From the NCBI GenBank assembly GCA_045650505.1, contig JAZRRE010000010.1:1-64000 (forward strand): a stretch of 64,000 nt of DNA. Direction: 5' to 3'. The notes under the pieces are model-generated. The model did no database searches and was not told the origin of the DNA. It worked only from the letters and a program-made list of their open reading frames with translations. Position 1 is the first letter of the stretch, and each line of letters begins with the position of its first letter. The stretch comes from RGIG1681 sp045650505 (GTDB taxonomy: Bacteria > Bacillota > Clostridia > Christensenellales > UBA1242). Position numbers and translations under genes: made by a program. Of this stretch, positions 50,784-58,755 are shown piece after piece.

Positions 50784-51815
50784 ATGGAAAGTTTGAATAA
50801 ACAAAAGTTTTCATTTAGATATATAACCATTGCTTATTTAATTCCATTTATTTTGCAAATAATGCTTTTTGGTTATCAAGTTTCAAAGGGCATTGTTTCA
50901 GTTTGGAACATTATTACTATTGTAATGATGATTTTTCTTTATGGCTATGCAATAAGAAATATGAAAAAGGCGAATTTTAATGTCGAAGAAATAATAACCA
51001 AAAATAAAGAAAAGTTTAATACAATCATCAAACAGCAAAAAGAAAAAACTAGTAAAAAAACAAGGCTTATTGTTTTGTTTATTGCAATTATTTTTGGTGC
51101 GATTTCAGCCTTATTCTTTTATTTGCATTCTTCAAAAACAGAAGGATTAGAAATTGTAAATTCAAGGGTTGTTGACCAATGGGGAGAAACAACTGTTGTG
51201 ATTGAAGAAACAGATGAGGGAATTCAAGAAACTGAAAGCGATTATATTGAAGTTACTGTTGAGTATGAGTTTAAAGGTGAAACAAAAGGTGCTGTGATTA
51301 AGGCAACAACAACTGATAAAATTTATGTTGATGAGCTTAAAATCTTTATTGATGAAGAAGGTAAGTTTGTTGCAGATTATGGCAGATTGATGGTTTGGAA
51401 ATTTGAGGCAATTGTATTTTTAAGTTGTGCGATAATATTACTTCTTTGTTCAATGTTTGCACTTGCTGGTGAATTTATTGGCGGCTCTATATTTATGCTT
51501 ATTGGAACAGCTTTAATGTTTGTTATTAGCAGTCCTTTGTTTGAGAATTTCTTATATAACGATTTAACTTGTTTTACTCTTCTTTTTGCCAATGTGGGTG
51601 TATGTTTACTCATTTGCGGAATATTTGTTATGATTTTTGGCAGATATTCGGTTTATGGATTGTATAATACTGAACTTGCAAACAAATCAACATTTAATGA
51701 ATTTGGTGAGACAATAATGGTTGAAGATGTTGAACAAAAATGTGAATGTTGCGGAGAAAAAATTGCTCCAACAGATAAATTCTGTGGAAATTGTGGTATG
51801 AAGATTAATCGCTAG
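50784..51815 (+). CDS. Membrane protein with C-terminal zinc ribbon
   Basis: ATG 50784 follows GAGAGGTG; the GTG two codons before overlaps that site. 343 residues. Two membrane helices in the first 60 residues, a third near 100, an extracytoplasmic-looking strand-rich domain (about 115-205), three further helices (about 208-295), and a C-terminal zinc ribbon CECCGEKIAPTDKFCGNCG. Possibly first in a run with the next three genes, which start close behind. Function unknown. Confidence 0.65.
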   Translation: MESLNKQKFSFRYITIAYLIPFILQIMLFGYQVSKGIVSVWNIITIVMMIFLYGYAIRNMKKANFNVEEIITKNKEKFNTIIKQQKEKTSKKTRLIVLFIAIIFGAISALFFYLHSSKTEGLEIVNSRVVDQWGETTVVIEETDEGIQETESDYIEVTVEYEFKGETKGAVIKATTTDKIYVDELKIFIDEEGKFVADYGRLMVWKFEAIVFLSCAIILLLCSMFALAGEFIGGSIFMLIGTALMFVISSPLFENFLYNDLTCFTLLFANVGVCLLICGIFVMIFGRYSVYGLYNTELANKSTFNEFGETIMVEDVEQKCECCGEKIAPTDKFCGNCGMKINR

Positions 51816-51831
51816 AAAAAGGACGATTTAT

Positions 51832-52515
51832 ATGAATGATTTTAAATTGACAGTTGAACAGAGTGCCAAAAACACAGAAATAGTGCTTGCTTATTTTTTG
51901 CAGAAAAAAATTTATTCAGCACAAGAATTTATTGTGGGTGACGGATATGGAAAATTTCCAGACATTCGTTCAGTAGATAATTCTCTTGGTATAGAGGTTG
52001 TGCAGGCTGAATTTCCAGAAGACTTTGTTTCAAATATTATTTGGAAAAAGTATGAGAAGTTTAAGGGGAATGCAAGAAAGATTAAAACTTATGTAAAAAC
52101 AAAGCTTAAATCTTTTGAAACAATGCTCTTCATAAACAAAAACAAAGTTGAGGCTTGGTCAGTGAAAAAAGCCGGTCAGACAGCATATTATTCAAGAAAT
52201 ATTTTTGAAAAAGCGATTTGTAAAAAACTTGAAAAATTAAATGATGGAAATTATGCTTCTATTAATGGTGAAATAAATTTAGCACTTATCAGTGTGTTTA
52301 GAGAAAAGCCTGATAAAGTGATTAGTTTAATACAACAAAAATATGCAGAAGTGCGTGATTTGTATGTTCAAATATTTAAAAAAATATTTGTGCTTTTCAC
52401 AGATGCCATTTTTGAAATAGATGGCGAAAATATCACAAAATACGAACTTTCAGATGATGAGCTTAAAACACTTGAAAAGGATTTTAAAAAGATTATAAAA
52501 AATACCAAAAAATAG
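51832..52515 (+). CDS. Hypothetical protein of a phosphoribosyltransferase operon
   Basis: 227 residues, soluble. AAGGAC precedes the ATG, 17 bp after the upstream stop. GKFPDIRSVDNSLGIEVVQAEFPEDF near residue 40-65 has the D-x(n)-E-V-x-Q spacing of PD-(D/E)XK-like nucleases, followed by KKYEKFKGN. This is only a weak resemblance. The PRTase gene starts 10 bp downstream, so the two are co-expressed. Confidence 0.55.
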   Translation: MNDFKLTVEQSAKNTEIVLAYFLQKKIYSAQEFIVGDGYGKFPDIRSVDNSLGIEVVQAEFPEDFVSNIIWKKYEKFKGNARKIKTYVKTKLKSFETMLFINKNKVEAWSVKKAGQTAYYSRNIFEKAICKKLEKLNDGNYASINGEINLALISVFREKPDKVISLIQQKYAEVRDLYVQIFKKIFVLFTDAIFEIDGENITKYELSDDELKTLEKDFKKIIKNTKK

Positions 52516-52524
52516 GAGTTTATT

Positions 52525-52899
52525 ATGAGTCAAAAGGTTTTTGTTTCGTGGGAAGATATTAATAAATATCTTGACGGTGTTGTTGAAGATGTGAAAAAAA
52601 GAGGTTTAAAGCCTAGTGGCGTTTATGGTGTTCCAAGAGGAGGGCTTATTTTTGCCACAATGCTTTCTTATAAAATGGATATCCCTCTTCTTTTAAATGC
52701 AGCAAAAGATTGCATTATTATTGATGATATCGCAGATAGCGGAAGAACACTTATGCACTTTACAAAAAACGATACACAATTTCATAAATTCTATATAACA
52801 ACGATGTATTATCACGAAAGAAGTATGGTGAAACCCGACTATTTTATGTTTGAAAAGAAAGATAATTGGATTGTGTATCCTTATGAATTTGATAACTAA
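52525..52899 (+). CDS. Phosphoribosyltransferase-like protein
   Basis: 124 residues, TAGGAG before the ATG. The PRPP-binding loop IIIDDIADSGRTL (about 70-82) is clear, and GVPRGGLIFATMLSYKM matches the preceding substrate-side loop. The protein is short for a PRTase and lacks an obvious hood region, so its base specificity cannot be read; a regulatory role is possible. It lies between a hypothetical gene and a histidine phosphatase in a tight operon. Confidence 0.8.
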   Translation: MSQKVFVSWEDINKYLDGVVEDVKKRGLKPSGVYGVPRGGLIFATMLSYKMDIPLLLNAAKDCIIIDDIADSGRTLMHFTKNDTQFHKFYITTMYYHERSMVKPDYFMFEKKDNWIVYPYEFDN

Positions 52900-52908
52900 A
52901 GGTGAATT

Positions 52909-53454
52909 ATGGAAATTTTGGTAATGCGTCACGGAACAACTGTTTGGAATGAGAAAAAGATTGTTCAAGGACGAACAAATAACCGTTTGAGTGTGGCGGG
53001 AAAAGAAATTGCAAGCGAGAGAGCAAAAGAATTTAAAAATGAGAAAATTGACCTGATTTTTGCCTCTCCACTTATGCGAACAATGCAAACTGCAAACATA
53101 ATGAATAAATTTCATAATGTGAAAATTGTTAAAGACGAAAGAATTATAGAAATCGACCAAGGCATTTTTGCTGGAAGAAAAAAATCGACTTTGACACCTG
53201 AAGAAATTGCATTTAAAAGGGCACAAGCAGAAGGAACAAAAATGGAAAAATTTTCTGCCGTTTTTAAAAGGTGCACAGAGTTTATTGAGTTTTTAAAAAA
53301 AGAGTATAGTGATAAAAGAATTTTGATTGTTACTCACAATATTGTTGCTAGTTTTATTGAGCTTGCAATAAAAAATGGGTATCGCTATAGAGAAGAATAT
53401 ATTGATAAGCCATGCATATTTAAAAATGCAGAGCTTAAAATTTTTGAAATATAA
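52909..53454 (+). CDS. Histidine phosphatase family protein
   Basis: 181 residues. The RHG motif VMRHGTTVWNEK (6-17) holds the catalytic His, ASPLMRTMQTA carries the second Arg, EIDQGIFAG lies in the middle, and IVTHNIVASFI holds the second His near 143. This is a cobC/GpmB-like phosphatase of the phosphoglycerate-mutase superfamily. Its substrate is unknown; linkage to a PRTase suggests nucleotide or sugar-phosphate turnover. Last gene of the operon, followed by a terminator. Confidence 0.88.
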   Translation: MEILVMRHGTTVWNEKKIVQGRTNNRLSVAGKEIASERAKEFKNEKIDLIFASPLMRTMQTANIMNKFHNVKIVKDERIIEIDQGIFAGRKKSTLTPEEIAFKRAQAEGTKMEKFSAVFKRCTEFIEFLKKEYSDKRILIVTHNIVASFIELAIKNGYRYREEYIDKPCIFKNAELKIFEI

Positions 53455-53484
53455 AAAGAAGACTAATCTAGTCTTCTTTTTTAA
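53451..53484. terminator. Bidirectional terminator
   Basis: AAAAAGAAGACTA / TAGTCTTCTTTTTT stem between convergent genes. Confidence 0.8.
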
Positions 53485-54206
53485 TCGGAAACTTTTGCCC
53501 TAACAGGACACTCATAACTCATTATTTCATTGAAAGGATTTCTTTCAAGATTAGGTGAAAAATAAAAATCTTCAATTGTGAAAGGTTTTGTTTGAGGATT
53601 TTGTTTCAAAAAGTCTAATGCGGATAAGAATGCTGCGATGTCAATTTTATATTGTTTTCCATCAAGTGTGATTACATTGTAATAATGGTGCATTAATCTC
53701 AAATTATTCATTTCAATAGGTTCGTTATTTGTGTTAAAACCATAAAATCCATCATAGCAATAGGCTGGTTCTTCAATAATTTCGCAATCGATGTCAAAGT
53801 CCATCGCAAAACGTTTTATTTCATTTGCAAAAATTTTGCAAGTGCCTTTTTTGAGGGCAAATATAGTTGGATAAATTTTGGCAATTTTTCCATTTCGAAT
53901 ATCATTATCTGCTTGATGAAGGGTAATTGCTTTTTTTGTTGGGGTGTAATAATCGTAAACTTGTTTTCTTGGAAAGGTTGCTCTGTGGTCTTCTAAAAAG
54001 CTGTAATCGTATTCGAAAAGTTTAAGATAGAGTGGGTCAACAGAGTCTATTTCTAAAATTTCACTTACCGGAAGGTTGTTTAAAAAATAGTCAACCACAA
54101 ACTTAATTTGTTCAAGTTTTGTGTTAAATTGTTTTGCTTTTTCTAAAAGTTTTTCTCTGCGGGCATTATTAAACTGATAGACTTCTGCCATTTCAAAATA
54201 GTTCAT
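53481..54206 (-). CDS. Transglutaminase-like protein
   Basis: 241 residues. The order Cys-His-Asp of a transglutaminase/protease-like core is visible: KKGTCKIFANEIKRFAMDFDIDCEII near 128, then LMHHYYNVITLDGKQYKIDIAA near 180-200. No signal peptide, so the protein appears cytosolic. GGAGGTG lies ahead of the ATG. The substrate is unknown. Confidence 0.65.
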   Translation of the reverse strand: MNYFEMAEVYQFNNARREKLLEKAKQFNTKLEQIKFVVDYFLNNLPVSEILEIDSVDPLYLKLFEYDYSFLEDHRATFPRKQVYDYYTPTKKAITLHQADNDIRNGKIAKIYPTIFALKKGTCKIFANEIKRFAMDFDIDCEIIEEPAYCYDGFYGFNTNNEPIEMNNLRLMHHYYNVITLDGKQYKIDIAAFLSALDFLKQNPQTKPFTIEDFYFSPNLERNPFNEIMSYECPVRAKVSD

Positions 54207-54295
54207 AACACCTCCTAAAACAAAGTGATTCTATTCTACTATAATCTTATCTCTTTGTAAATAGGGGATATTGTTTTCTTTTAAAATTTTTTGCA

Positions 54296-54332
54296 CAAAA
54301 AAAGCAGTGGGGTTCACTGCTTTTTGTTTTTT
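54296..54332 (-). terminator. Terminator (minus strand)
   Basis: AAAAAGCAGTG / CACTGCTTTTT stem, downstream of the small membrane-protein gene on the minus strand. Confidence 0.75.
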
Positions 54333-54333
54333 A

Positions 54334-54756
54334 TTATCTTAAAATGATTGTTGTGCTGGTTGGGCAAATTTCATCACCTTCAGCTAAAACAATTTCTTGA
54401 CCATGTTTATATTCTTGAACATAGTTGCCAATTCTGATGTTGAAAACTGAAGTTGCATCGTTTGAAGCAAGAACTGTCCATTTGCCTGGTTTGATTCCGC
54501 CTTTGCCAACGTGCATTTTGTTTCTAGGTTTAATGATGATGTCGCCTTGAATGTATGTAACATTGTCATTACCTTTTTCATCAACGATTGTTGCTTCAGG
54601 TGTATATCTTACGCCATGTTTAACAACAACTTCGTCAACTTCACGAGTTTTTTCTTCAGCACGAATTTTTGCTTTTTTAACTGTTGCGATAACTGATGAA
54701 AGAACTGTTAAAACAACAATACCAATTATCACGCCACCAATAATATAATCTACCAT
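54334..54756 (-). CDS. Small single-span membrane protein
   Basis: ATG 54756 (MVDYIIGGVIIG) is set by GGAGG five bases upstream. 140 residues: one N-terminal membrane helix (about 3-26), a charged linker, then a strand-rich domain (TYIQGDIIIKPRNKMHVGKG..., SVFNIRIGNYVQEYKHGQEIVLAEGDEICP) that looks like a small beta-sandwich, perhaps FHA-like. Nothing more can be assigned. Confidence 0.6.
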   Translation of the reverse strand: MVDYIIGGVIIGIVVLTVLSSVIATVKKAKIRAEEKTREVDEVVVKHGVRYTPEATIVDEKGNDNVTYIQGDIIIKPRNKMHVGKGGIKPGKWTVLASNDATSVFNIRIGNYVQEYKHGQEIVLAEGDEICPTSTTIILR

Positions 54757-54827
54757 ATTTTCCTCCAAGGTACTTTTAACTGATTTAAATATAGCACAAT
54801 AATTTTTGTTTTTGCAACTAATTTGGT

Positions 54828-57041
54828 TTAATAGTTGAAATTTTTAACAAAGAATTTACTTTGTTTCTTGTTTATTTGTTTTAAAAGTTCAAATCTGCAA
54901 TTTTTAAGTTTGATTCGCCTTATTTTATATTCACCAAGATTAGGATTTTTATAAGTTAAATCATAATTAAATTTGCAAGATGAACAAGTTGTTTTTGTTG
55001 CTGCTTTATAAGGGCAGTGGGCAAATGTCATAAGAGGAAAACTTCCACCCTCGAAACCTATTAAATTGTTTTCTTGAATAAAACTTTCATCCGCTTCTAT
55101 GCTTGCTGCGATTGTTTTGATATTTAGGGCGTTTAGGCATTTTATTGCGTAATTATTTTTTATATTTAGAAGAGGTGAAACAATGATTTTATGACCCACC
55201 TTGCCATAATAAATTGCACTAATGTTGTTTGCGTAAAGTGTAATTTTTTCTGGAAGTTTGTTTAAAATTTCTTCAAGATAAATTCTATCTTCAAAAGAGA
55301 GAATTGTTGGAATAAAAAGTGCAAACTGTTCATTTAAAGCTTGATAAGCATTTAAAATGTCGTTTGGCAAATAATTATCTGGTGCAAAAACATATATTGT
55401 GTTTTTGTTAATGTTTGATAGTTCGTTTATGTTTCTAAAAAGAACAACATTTGTTGGCTTTGAAATGGTTTTATTACTTTTTAAAGTGTTAAAGTTTAAA
55501 TCATTAAATTTTGCATTTATATGTTCTTCGTTTTCTTTGATTATTGAGTTTTCAAGAATTGAAATAATTTCACGCCTTGCTTCATTAATTTTGCTTTTTG
55601 GAAGAAAGATGTTATCTGTTTCAAATTCAAAATTTTGAAGAATGAAAGGTGTTTCATTTAGTTTTTCAAACTGTGTTTTAAAGTCGGTTTCGGTTGCAGG
55701 AAGTTTGCTGGCTTTTTCAAGCAAATAGTTTGATTTGAAAGTTGAATTTATGCTGTTTGCTATTGCAATAACTTCAAGAGATTTTCCTGCAAATGCATTT
55801 ATTTTGATATTTATTTTTATTTTTTTGGTATTTTTTAATATTTTTTCTTCATTTTTAAAGCTTTGTGTTAAATGTACGTCAAGTCCGGCTTCAAATTTAT
55901 TTTTTGTATAAATGATATATTTGTCACTACTTATATTTTCAACATTTCCAACACCAAGTGAAGCAACTTGTGTTTTTGTTTTTGAATTGATTATTTTCAA
56001 GCCATCACCGGCAGAAATCTCTCTATCAAGTTTAAGGGTTGCTTTGACTAAATCATTTTTAAAAGGCTCAACCTTTAGCACGGTTCCAATTTTAATGCCG
56101 ATATGGTTTTGGTAATCACTGAAAATAACAGGTTCTTCTTTTGTGTTTTCAAGATATGCTGATTTATTGTAAGCACCCCTTGAATAAGTGATTTTAAGTT
56201 CTTCTTCAGCCTTGCTTAAAAAGTCTTTTGAAAAACCCCCATCTTTAATTTTTTCAAGTGCTGTTTTATAAATTTTTGTTGCGGTGGCTGTGTAGCCAGC
56301 GTGACGCATTCTGCCTTCAATTTTAAAACTTGTGACACCTGCGTTTATTAGTGTTTCAAGATTTTCAAGAAGGGAAAGGTCACGAGTGCTTAAATAATAA
56401 GAAGTCTCATTGTTTAAAGAATTTTCATAAGGAAGTCTGCAAAGTTGCAAGCATTTGCCTTCATTTCCACTTGCATTCTTTTCGAGTGAACTTAAATAGC
56501 AGTTTCCTGAAAAGGCAACACAGAGAGCACCTTGAACAAAATATTCAATTTCAAGATTTGTGTTGTTTTTAATTTCTTTAATGTCTTCAAGTGTGGTTTC
56601 TCTTGAGAGAACTATTCTTGAAAAACCAAGTTCTTCAGCAACTTTTGCACCATTTAAATTGTGAATGCCCATTTGTGTGCTTGCGTGAAGTTCAATGCCA
56701 TCAAAAGAAGATTTTAAAAGGTGAGCAACGCCAAAATCTTGAACAATGAAGGCATCAACTTTTGAGTCAATTAAAACCTTAATCATTTCAATAAATTTTT
56801 CAAAGTCTTCATTTTCGATAAGAGTGTTGACAGTGATATAAACTTTCACTCCAAATTTATGAGCATATTTAACGTATTCACGAATATTTTCTTCTGTAAA
56901 ATTTTCAGCTTTTATTCGTGCATTAAAAGATGACAGTCCAAGATAGACTGCATCTGCACCATTATTTATGTTTGCATAGAAACACTCTGGGTTTCCAGCA
57001 GGGGATAATATTTCAAGTTCGTTTAAGTTTATATTTTTCAT
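54828..57041 (-). CDS. U32 family peptidase (RlhA/YhbU type)
   Basis: 737 residues. LSPAGNPECFYANINNGADAVYLG at the start and EYFVQGALCVAFSGNCYLS with KCLQLCRLPY near 170-195 are the signature of the U32 family. A last cysteine cluster (CPYKAATKTTCSSCKF) lies near 690. Family members work in prephenate-dependent or iron-sulfur-dependent RNA hydroxylation, and some are called collagenases; RNA modification is the more likely role here. Length and the C-terminal extension match the longer, RlhA-like members. A terminator-like hairpin sits just before its ATG, and cmk lies immediately upstream. Confidence 0.85.
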   Translation of the reverse strand: MKNINLNELEILSPAGNPECFYANINNGADAVYLGLSSFNARIKAENFTEENIREYVKYAHKFGVKVYITVNTLIENEDFEKFIEMIKVLIDSKVDAFIVQDFGVAHLLKSSFDGIELHASTQMGIHNLNGAKVAEELGFSRIVLSRETTLEDIKEIKNNTNLEIEYFVQGALCVAFSGNCYLSSLEKNASGNEGKCLQLCRLPYENSLNNETSYYLSTRDLSLLENLETLINAGVTSFKIEGRMRHAGYTATATKIYKTALEKIKDGGFSKDFLSKAEEELKITYSRGAYNKSAYLENTKEEPVIFSDYQNHIGIKIGTVLKVEPFKNDLVKATLKLDREISAGDGLKIINSKTKTQVASLGVGNVENISSDKYIIYTKNKFEAGLDVHLTQSFKNEEKILKNTKKIKINIKINAFAGKSLEVIAIANSINSTFKSNYLLEKASKLPATETDFKTQFEKLNETPFILQNFEFETDNIFLPKSKINEARREIISILENSIIKENEEHINAKFNDLNFNTLKSNKTISKPTNVVLFRNINELSNINKNTIYVFAPDNYLPNDILNAYQALNEQFALFIPTILSFEDRIYLEEILNKLPEKITLYANNISAIYYGKVGHKIIVSPLLNIKNNYAIKCLNALNIKTIAASIEADESFIQENNLIGFEGGSFPLMTFAHCPYKAATKTTCSSCKFNYDLTYKNPNLGEYKIRRIKLKNCRFELLKQINKKQSKFFVKNFNY

Positions 57042-57051
57042 AGCCTATTAA

Positions 57052-57078
57052 AAAATGATACAAGAAATGTATCATTTT
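57052..57078 (-). terminator. Hairpin between cmk and the U32 gene
   Basis: AAAATGATACA / TGTATCATTTT 11-bp stem with a 5-nt loop and T's on the minus strand, ending about ten bases before the U32 start codon. It could stop or attenuate read-through. Confidence 0.65.
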
Positions 57079-57094
57079 CCATAATAAATTTATT

Positions 57095-57775
57095 TTAAAG
57101 TTTGCCAAGTTCTTTAAGTTTTTCAACGGCAAGGTTATAACAATGTTCAATGGTTTGAGGAATTGTCATATTTGTGTTGTCAACAACAATAGAGTCATGT
57201 GTTACGACCATTCTTGAAAATTCACGGTGTGTATCACGATAATCTCTCTTTTTGAGGCTTTCAAGCACTTCAGCATAAGTGGTTTGAATTCCACGATTAT
57301 AGTCATCTTGAAGTCTTCTGTTTGCTCTGCATTCAACGCTTGCATCTAAAAAGAATTTTACATCAGCATTTGGAAGAACTTCGCTTGTGATGTTTCTTCC
57401 ATCAATAACGCAGTCAAAATTTTCTGCAAATTCACGACTGATGTTGTTCATTTTTTCCATTGCATCTGGATAGATTGCAAGTTTTGAAGCGAGTCCACCC
57501 ATTTTTTCACTTCTAATTTCTTTTGAAACATCTTCACGATTTAAAAGTGTGATTTGTTTGTCATCTTCAAAAACAACTTTGACTTCAAATGTTTTAATGT
57601 ATTTATCAATAATGTCTTGTGTGAAGTCTTCAATGTTAAGTCTTGCAAAATATAGACCCATTGCACGAAGAATTGCTCCTGTGTCTAAATGTTTTAAATT
57701 TAACTTTTTAGCAAGTCCTTTTGAAAGTTCACCTTTGCCACTTCCAGCGTAGCCATCGATTGCTATATTTATCAT
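57095..57775 (-). CDS. cmk: Cytidylate kinase
   Basis: 226 residues, the usual length. P-loop IDGYAGSGKGELSKGLAKKL (6-25) has Gly-Tyr for the usual Gly-Pro and Gly-Glu for Lys-Ser-Thr, but Lys14 is present. LDTGAILRAMG and CVIDGRNITSEVLPNADVKFFLDAS follow, then RRLQDDYNRG. It phosphorylates CMP and dCMP. GGAGAAAACCT ahead of the ATG. It is transcribed with the U32 gene behind the hairpin. Confidence 0.92.
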   Translation of the reverse strand: MINIAIDGYAGSGKGELSKGLAKKLNLKHLDTGAILRAMGLYFARLNIEDFTQDIIDKYIKTFEVKVVFEDDKQITLLNREDVSKEIRSEKMGGLASKLAIYPDAMEKMNNISREFAENFDCVIDGRNITSEVLPNADVKFFLDASVECRANRRLQDDYNRGIQTTYAEVLESLKKRDYRDTHREFSRMVVTHDSIVVDNTNMTIPQTIEHCYNLAVEKLKELGKL

Positions 57776-57864
57776 AGGTTTTCTCCTTAAATTTGTAAAA
57801 TTTTGTGTTTTGTTATTTTAATAATACATAATAGACAAAATATTGTCAAATATCAGTTTTAATA

Positions 57865-57893
57865 TTGACAAAAAAATCATAAAATTGGATAAT
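57865..57893 (+). promoter_or_regulatory. Promoter giving a leaderless comF mRNA
   Basis: TTGACA, exactly 17 bp, GATAAT, then only TGATAT before ATG 57900. No ribosome binding site is visible. Confidence 0.65.
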
Positions 57894-57899
57894 TGATAT

Positions 57900-58643
57900 A
57901 TGAATTTATTTAGAAAAATTAAGAAATTGTTACTCTCTATCGAAGATTCACTTTCAAAAGAACATTCTTGCATTTGTTGTGGAAATGAAATTTTAGATGG
58001 AAGTGAGTTTCAACTTTGTGAAAAATGTTTAAATAATATGCAAAAAATTAATGAACCTATTTGTTTAAGGTGTGGTGAATCTTTAGAGAATGGTAAATTA
58101 AATTGTGAGTTTTGTGAGCATTTTAATTACGCATTTAAATCAAACAGGTCGATTTTTTATTATGATGACACATCTTCGAAAATTATTAAAGGGTTAAAAT
58201 ATAATCAAAGAAAATATTATGCGAAATTTATTGCAAGAATGATGACTGAAGATAAGTCAATTTTTGAAAATATTGATGTGATTACATTTGTTCCAATCAG
58301 CGGTAAAAGAAAAAGGGTTCGTGGGTTCAATCAAGCGGAAGAAATTGCAAAAGAAATTTCAAAGATTGTTGGTATTGAAACAATTGAGTTGCTTGAGAAA
58401 GTGAAAGACAACAAAACACAAGCAGGTTTGTCACAAAAAGAAAGACTTGAAAATTTGAAAGGAACTTTTGCGGTTAAAACAGGTCTTGAAGATAAAATTG
58501 TTGGAAAGAATGTTTTGATTGTTGATGATGTTTTTACAACAGGCGCAACACTTAATGAGTGTTCAAGTGTTTTAAAGAAGGAAAAACCAAAAGTTATTAA
58601 AACTTTAACCTTTGCAAAAACTAAATTATTTTCGATAAATTAA
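57900..58643 (+). CDS. ComF family protein
   Basis: 247 residues. An N-terminal zinc finger (CICCGNEILDGSEFQLCEKC, then CLRCGESL and CEFC, about 24-82) is followed by a phosphoribosyltransferase fold with KGLKYNQRKYYAKF, FVPISGKRKRVRGFNQAEEIAKEIS, and the PRPP loop VLIVDDVFTTGATLNEC near 205. ComF/GntX proteins act in DNA uptake or cross-wall nucleic acid handling; the operonic comFA and comFC partners are not in the window. Monocistronic with a leaderless promoter. Confidence 0.9.
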   Translation: MNLFRKIKKLLLSIEDSLSKEHSCICCGNEILDGSEFQLCEKCLNNMQKINEPICLRCGESLENGKLNCEFCEHFNYAFKSNRSIFYYDDTSSKIIKGLKYNQRKYYAKFIARMMTEDKSIFENIDVITFVPISGKRKRVRGFNQAEEIAKEISKIVGIETIELLEKVKDNKTQAGLSQKERLENLKGTFAVKTGLEDKIVGKNVLIVDDVFTTGATLNECSSVLKKEKPKVIKTLTFAKTKLFSIN

Positions 58644-58755
58644 GCATAAATTTGATAAAAAATTAGAGCTACTTAAAAAATAAAATGATACTAAACTTTA
58701 CATTTTGGTTAAAATAATGTAATATGTTAGTGATTTATAAATAAAAGGGGAAATT

